A program made the translations under genes and the position numbers. Positions 6,646-7,317 of a stretch of 7,317 nucleotides of DNA are shown one piece after another. The stretch comes from CAZNMF01 sp035547155 (GTDB lineage Bacteria > Acidobacteriota > Vicinamibacteria > Vicinamibacterales > SCN-69-37). Positions within the stretch are counted from its first letter, which is position 1. Every line of letters starts with the position of its first letter. The notes beneath the pieces were generated by a model. That model ran no database searches. It saw only the letters and a list, made by a program, of their open reading frames with translations, and was not told the DNA's origin. Location of the stretch: positions 1-7,317 of the forward strand of contig DASZVJ010000266.1 of the NCBI GenBank assembly GCA_035547155.1, given 5' to 3'.

Positions 6646-6709
6646 CTTGGTCCCTTGGTCCTCTGGTCCCCTGGTCCCTTGGTCCCCTGGTCCCCTGGTC
6701 CCTTGGTCC
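6646..6709. repeat. Tandem array of eight 8-bp units, (C/T)(C/T)TGGTCC
   Basis: Eight consecutive octamers. Bases 3-8 (TGGTCC) are invariant and the first two vary (CT, CT, TC, CC, CT, CC, CC, CT). The array lies between the convergent pit and ETF-QO genes, ending 4 bp short of the latter's stop codon. An 8-bp period does not keep reading frame, so it is not a protein repeat. Each unit contains GGTCC, a GGWCC sequence. The flanks 6612-6645 hold nothing recognisable. The role is unknown; this is a likely copy-number-variable locus. Confidence 0.9.
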
Positions 6710-6713
6710 CCGC

Positions 6714-7317
6714 CTACATCCCCTCGTACCCCGGCCCATCGCCACCTTCGGGCGTGACCCAATCGATGATCTGGTACGGGTCCATGATGTCGCACGTCTT
6801 GCAGTGCACGCAGTTGGACGCGTTGATCTGCAGCCGCTTTCCGCCCGCACCATCGTCGACCATCTCGTAGACGGCGGCGGGGCAGAAGCGCGTGCACGGG
6901 TTCGCGTACTCGACCACGCAGCGCGTGCGGCAGATGTCGGTGTCGTGCACGATGAGGTGCGACGGCTCGTCTTCACTGTGCTTCGTGCCGGAATAATGCA
7001 CGCCGGTGACGCGATCGAACGTGAGCTGGCGATCGATCGCGACAGGTGGACGCGGTGTCGCCGGTGATCCCGCGTCGAGACGCTGGATGCGCGTGTATCC
7101 CGCTTTCGCCAGCATCGGATCGGTGAACCACCAGCCGCCGGTCACGAGCGCGAGTCCGGAATACGCGACGCCCGCGAGCAGGCCGTGCTCGAACGCCTGA
7201 TGTACGTTGCGGACGGGATAGAGCTCGCGCTTCACCGGGCTGTTCGCGATCGCCTGCTCGTAACTCGCGAGCCGCGTGCGTGACACGTCGTTCGCGCGCA
7301 CGGCGTCGAATGCGGTC
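6714..7317 (-). CDS. Electron transfer flavoprotein-ubiquinone oxidoreductase, C-terminal part (N-terminus beyond right edge)
   Basis: About 200 C-terminal residues are visible. ETF-QO passes electrons from reduced ETF (fatty-acid and amino-acid oxidation) to the membrane quinone pool, using FAD and one 4Fe-4S cluster. The C-terminal cluster domain is unmistakable: RFCPAAVYEM, then LQINASNCVHCKTCDIMDP, then DWVTPEGGDGPGYEGM at the very end. These supply one Cys (codon 6882-6884) and three in CVHCKTC (6792-6812), the four expected cluster ligands. Upstream, SPVKRELYPVRNVHQAFEHGLLAGVAYSGL and the segment after it match the quinone/membrane-associated region. The FAD domain is outside the window. 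A GTG at 7301 is not the start: the frame continues as TAFDAVRANDVSRTR to the edge. It converges on pit with the octamer array between them, and its link to the phosphate genes is probably only positional. Confidence 0.95.
   Translation of the reverse strand, partial: TAFDAVRANDVSRTRLASYEQAIANSPVKRELYPVRNVHQAFEHGLLAGVAYSGLALVTGGWWFTDPMLAKAGYTRIQRLDAGSPATPRPPVAIDRQLTFDRVTGVHYSGTKHSEDEPSHLIVHDTDICRTRCVVEYANPCTRFCPAAVYEMVDDGAGGKRLQINASNCVHCKTCDIMDPYQIIDWVTPEGGDGPGYEGM

Noticed and set aside
6655..6870. Proline/leucine/tryptophan repeat protein encoded by the octamer array
   Set aside because: The repeating peptide is only the translation of a non-triplet tandem repeat. The frames run into the ETF-QO gene on the opposite strand and lack a ribosome binding site.

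Overview
The window is a high-GC, densely coded bacterial chromosome segment with eight protein genes on both strands, two of them cut by the window edges. There is no plasmid, phage or transposase gene. Extreme third-position GC, a plant/cyanobacterial-type GlgC, a DUF47-PiT pair, GTG starts and GTAG-headed GC-rich hairpin repeats would fit an Acidobacteriota-like (for example Vicinamibacteria) genome. That placement is inference; no rRNA or taxonomic marker is present.

Left third (1-2363): an Ppx/GppA-type exopolyphosphatase/pppGpp phosphatase on the minus strand (C-terminus off the left edge) is divergent, with 30 bp between starts, from a tight plus-strand pair. The pair is a CHAD-domain protein (a polyphosphate-binding fold) and, 4 bp later, a SixA-type phosphohistidine phosphatase. 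Between sixA and the convergent glgC (2364-2549) lie four GTAG-headed hairpin repeats arranged as two inverted pairs. Their stems show compensatory base changes.

Middle (2550-4868): glgC (ADP-glucose pyrophosphorylase, glycogen synthesis) runs on the minus strand. A 184-bp intergenic region follows, then an unrecognised 64-aa plus-strand gene that overlaps tail-to-tail by 19 bp with an OmpR/PhoB-class response regulator on the minus strand.

Right (4869-7317): the response regulator is divergent from a two-gene operon, a DUF47/PhoU-like protein and a PiT-family phosphate permease. The gap between them holds direct repeats with an 11-bp period, the typical geometry of an OmpR/PhoB-family site. 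Past pit come a 14-nt match to the hairpin repeat that includes the pit stop codon, eight tandem 8-bp units, and the C-terminal part of an ETF-ubiquinone oxidoreductase on the minus strand.

Read together, most genes concern phosphate: import (DUF47-PiT), probable control (PhoB-like regulator with a candidate operator array), polyphosphate turnover or binding (Ppx, CHAD), phosphohistidine signalling (SixA), plus carbon storage (GlgC). The least expected signals are the covarying hairpin pairs, the 11-bp repeat array, and a shared TAnnnT-N6/7-GTG arrangement at three gene starts that suggests leaderless transcripts.
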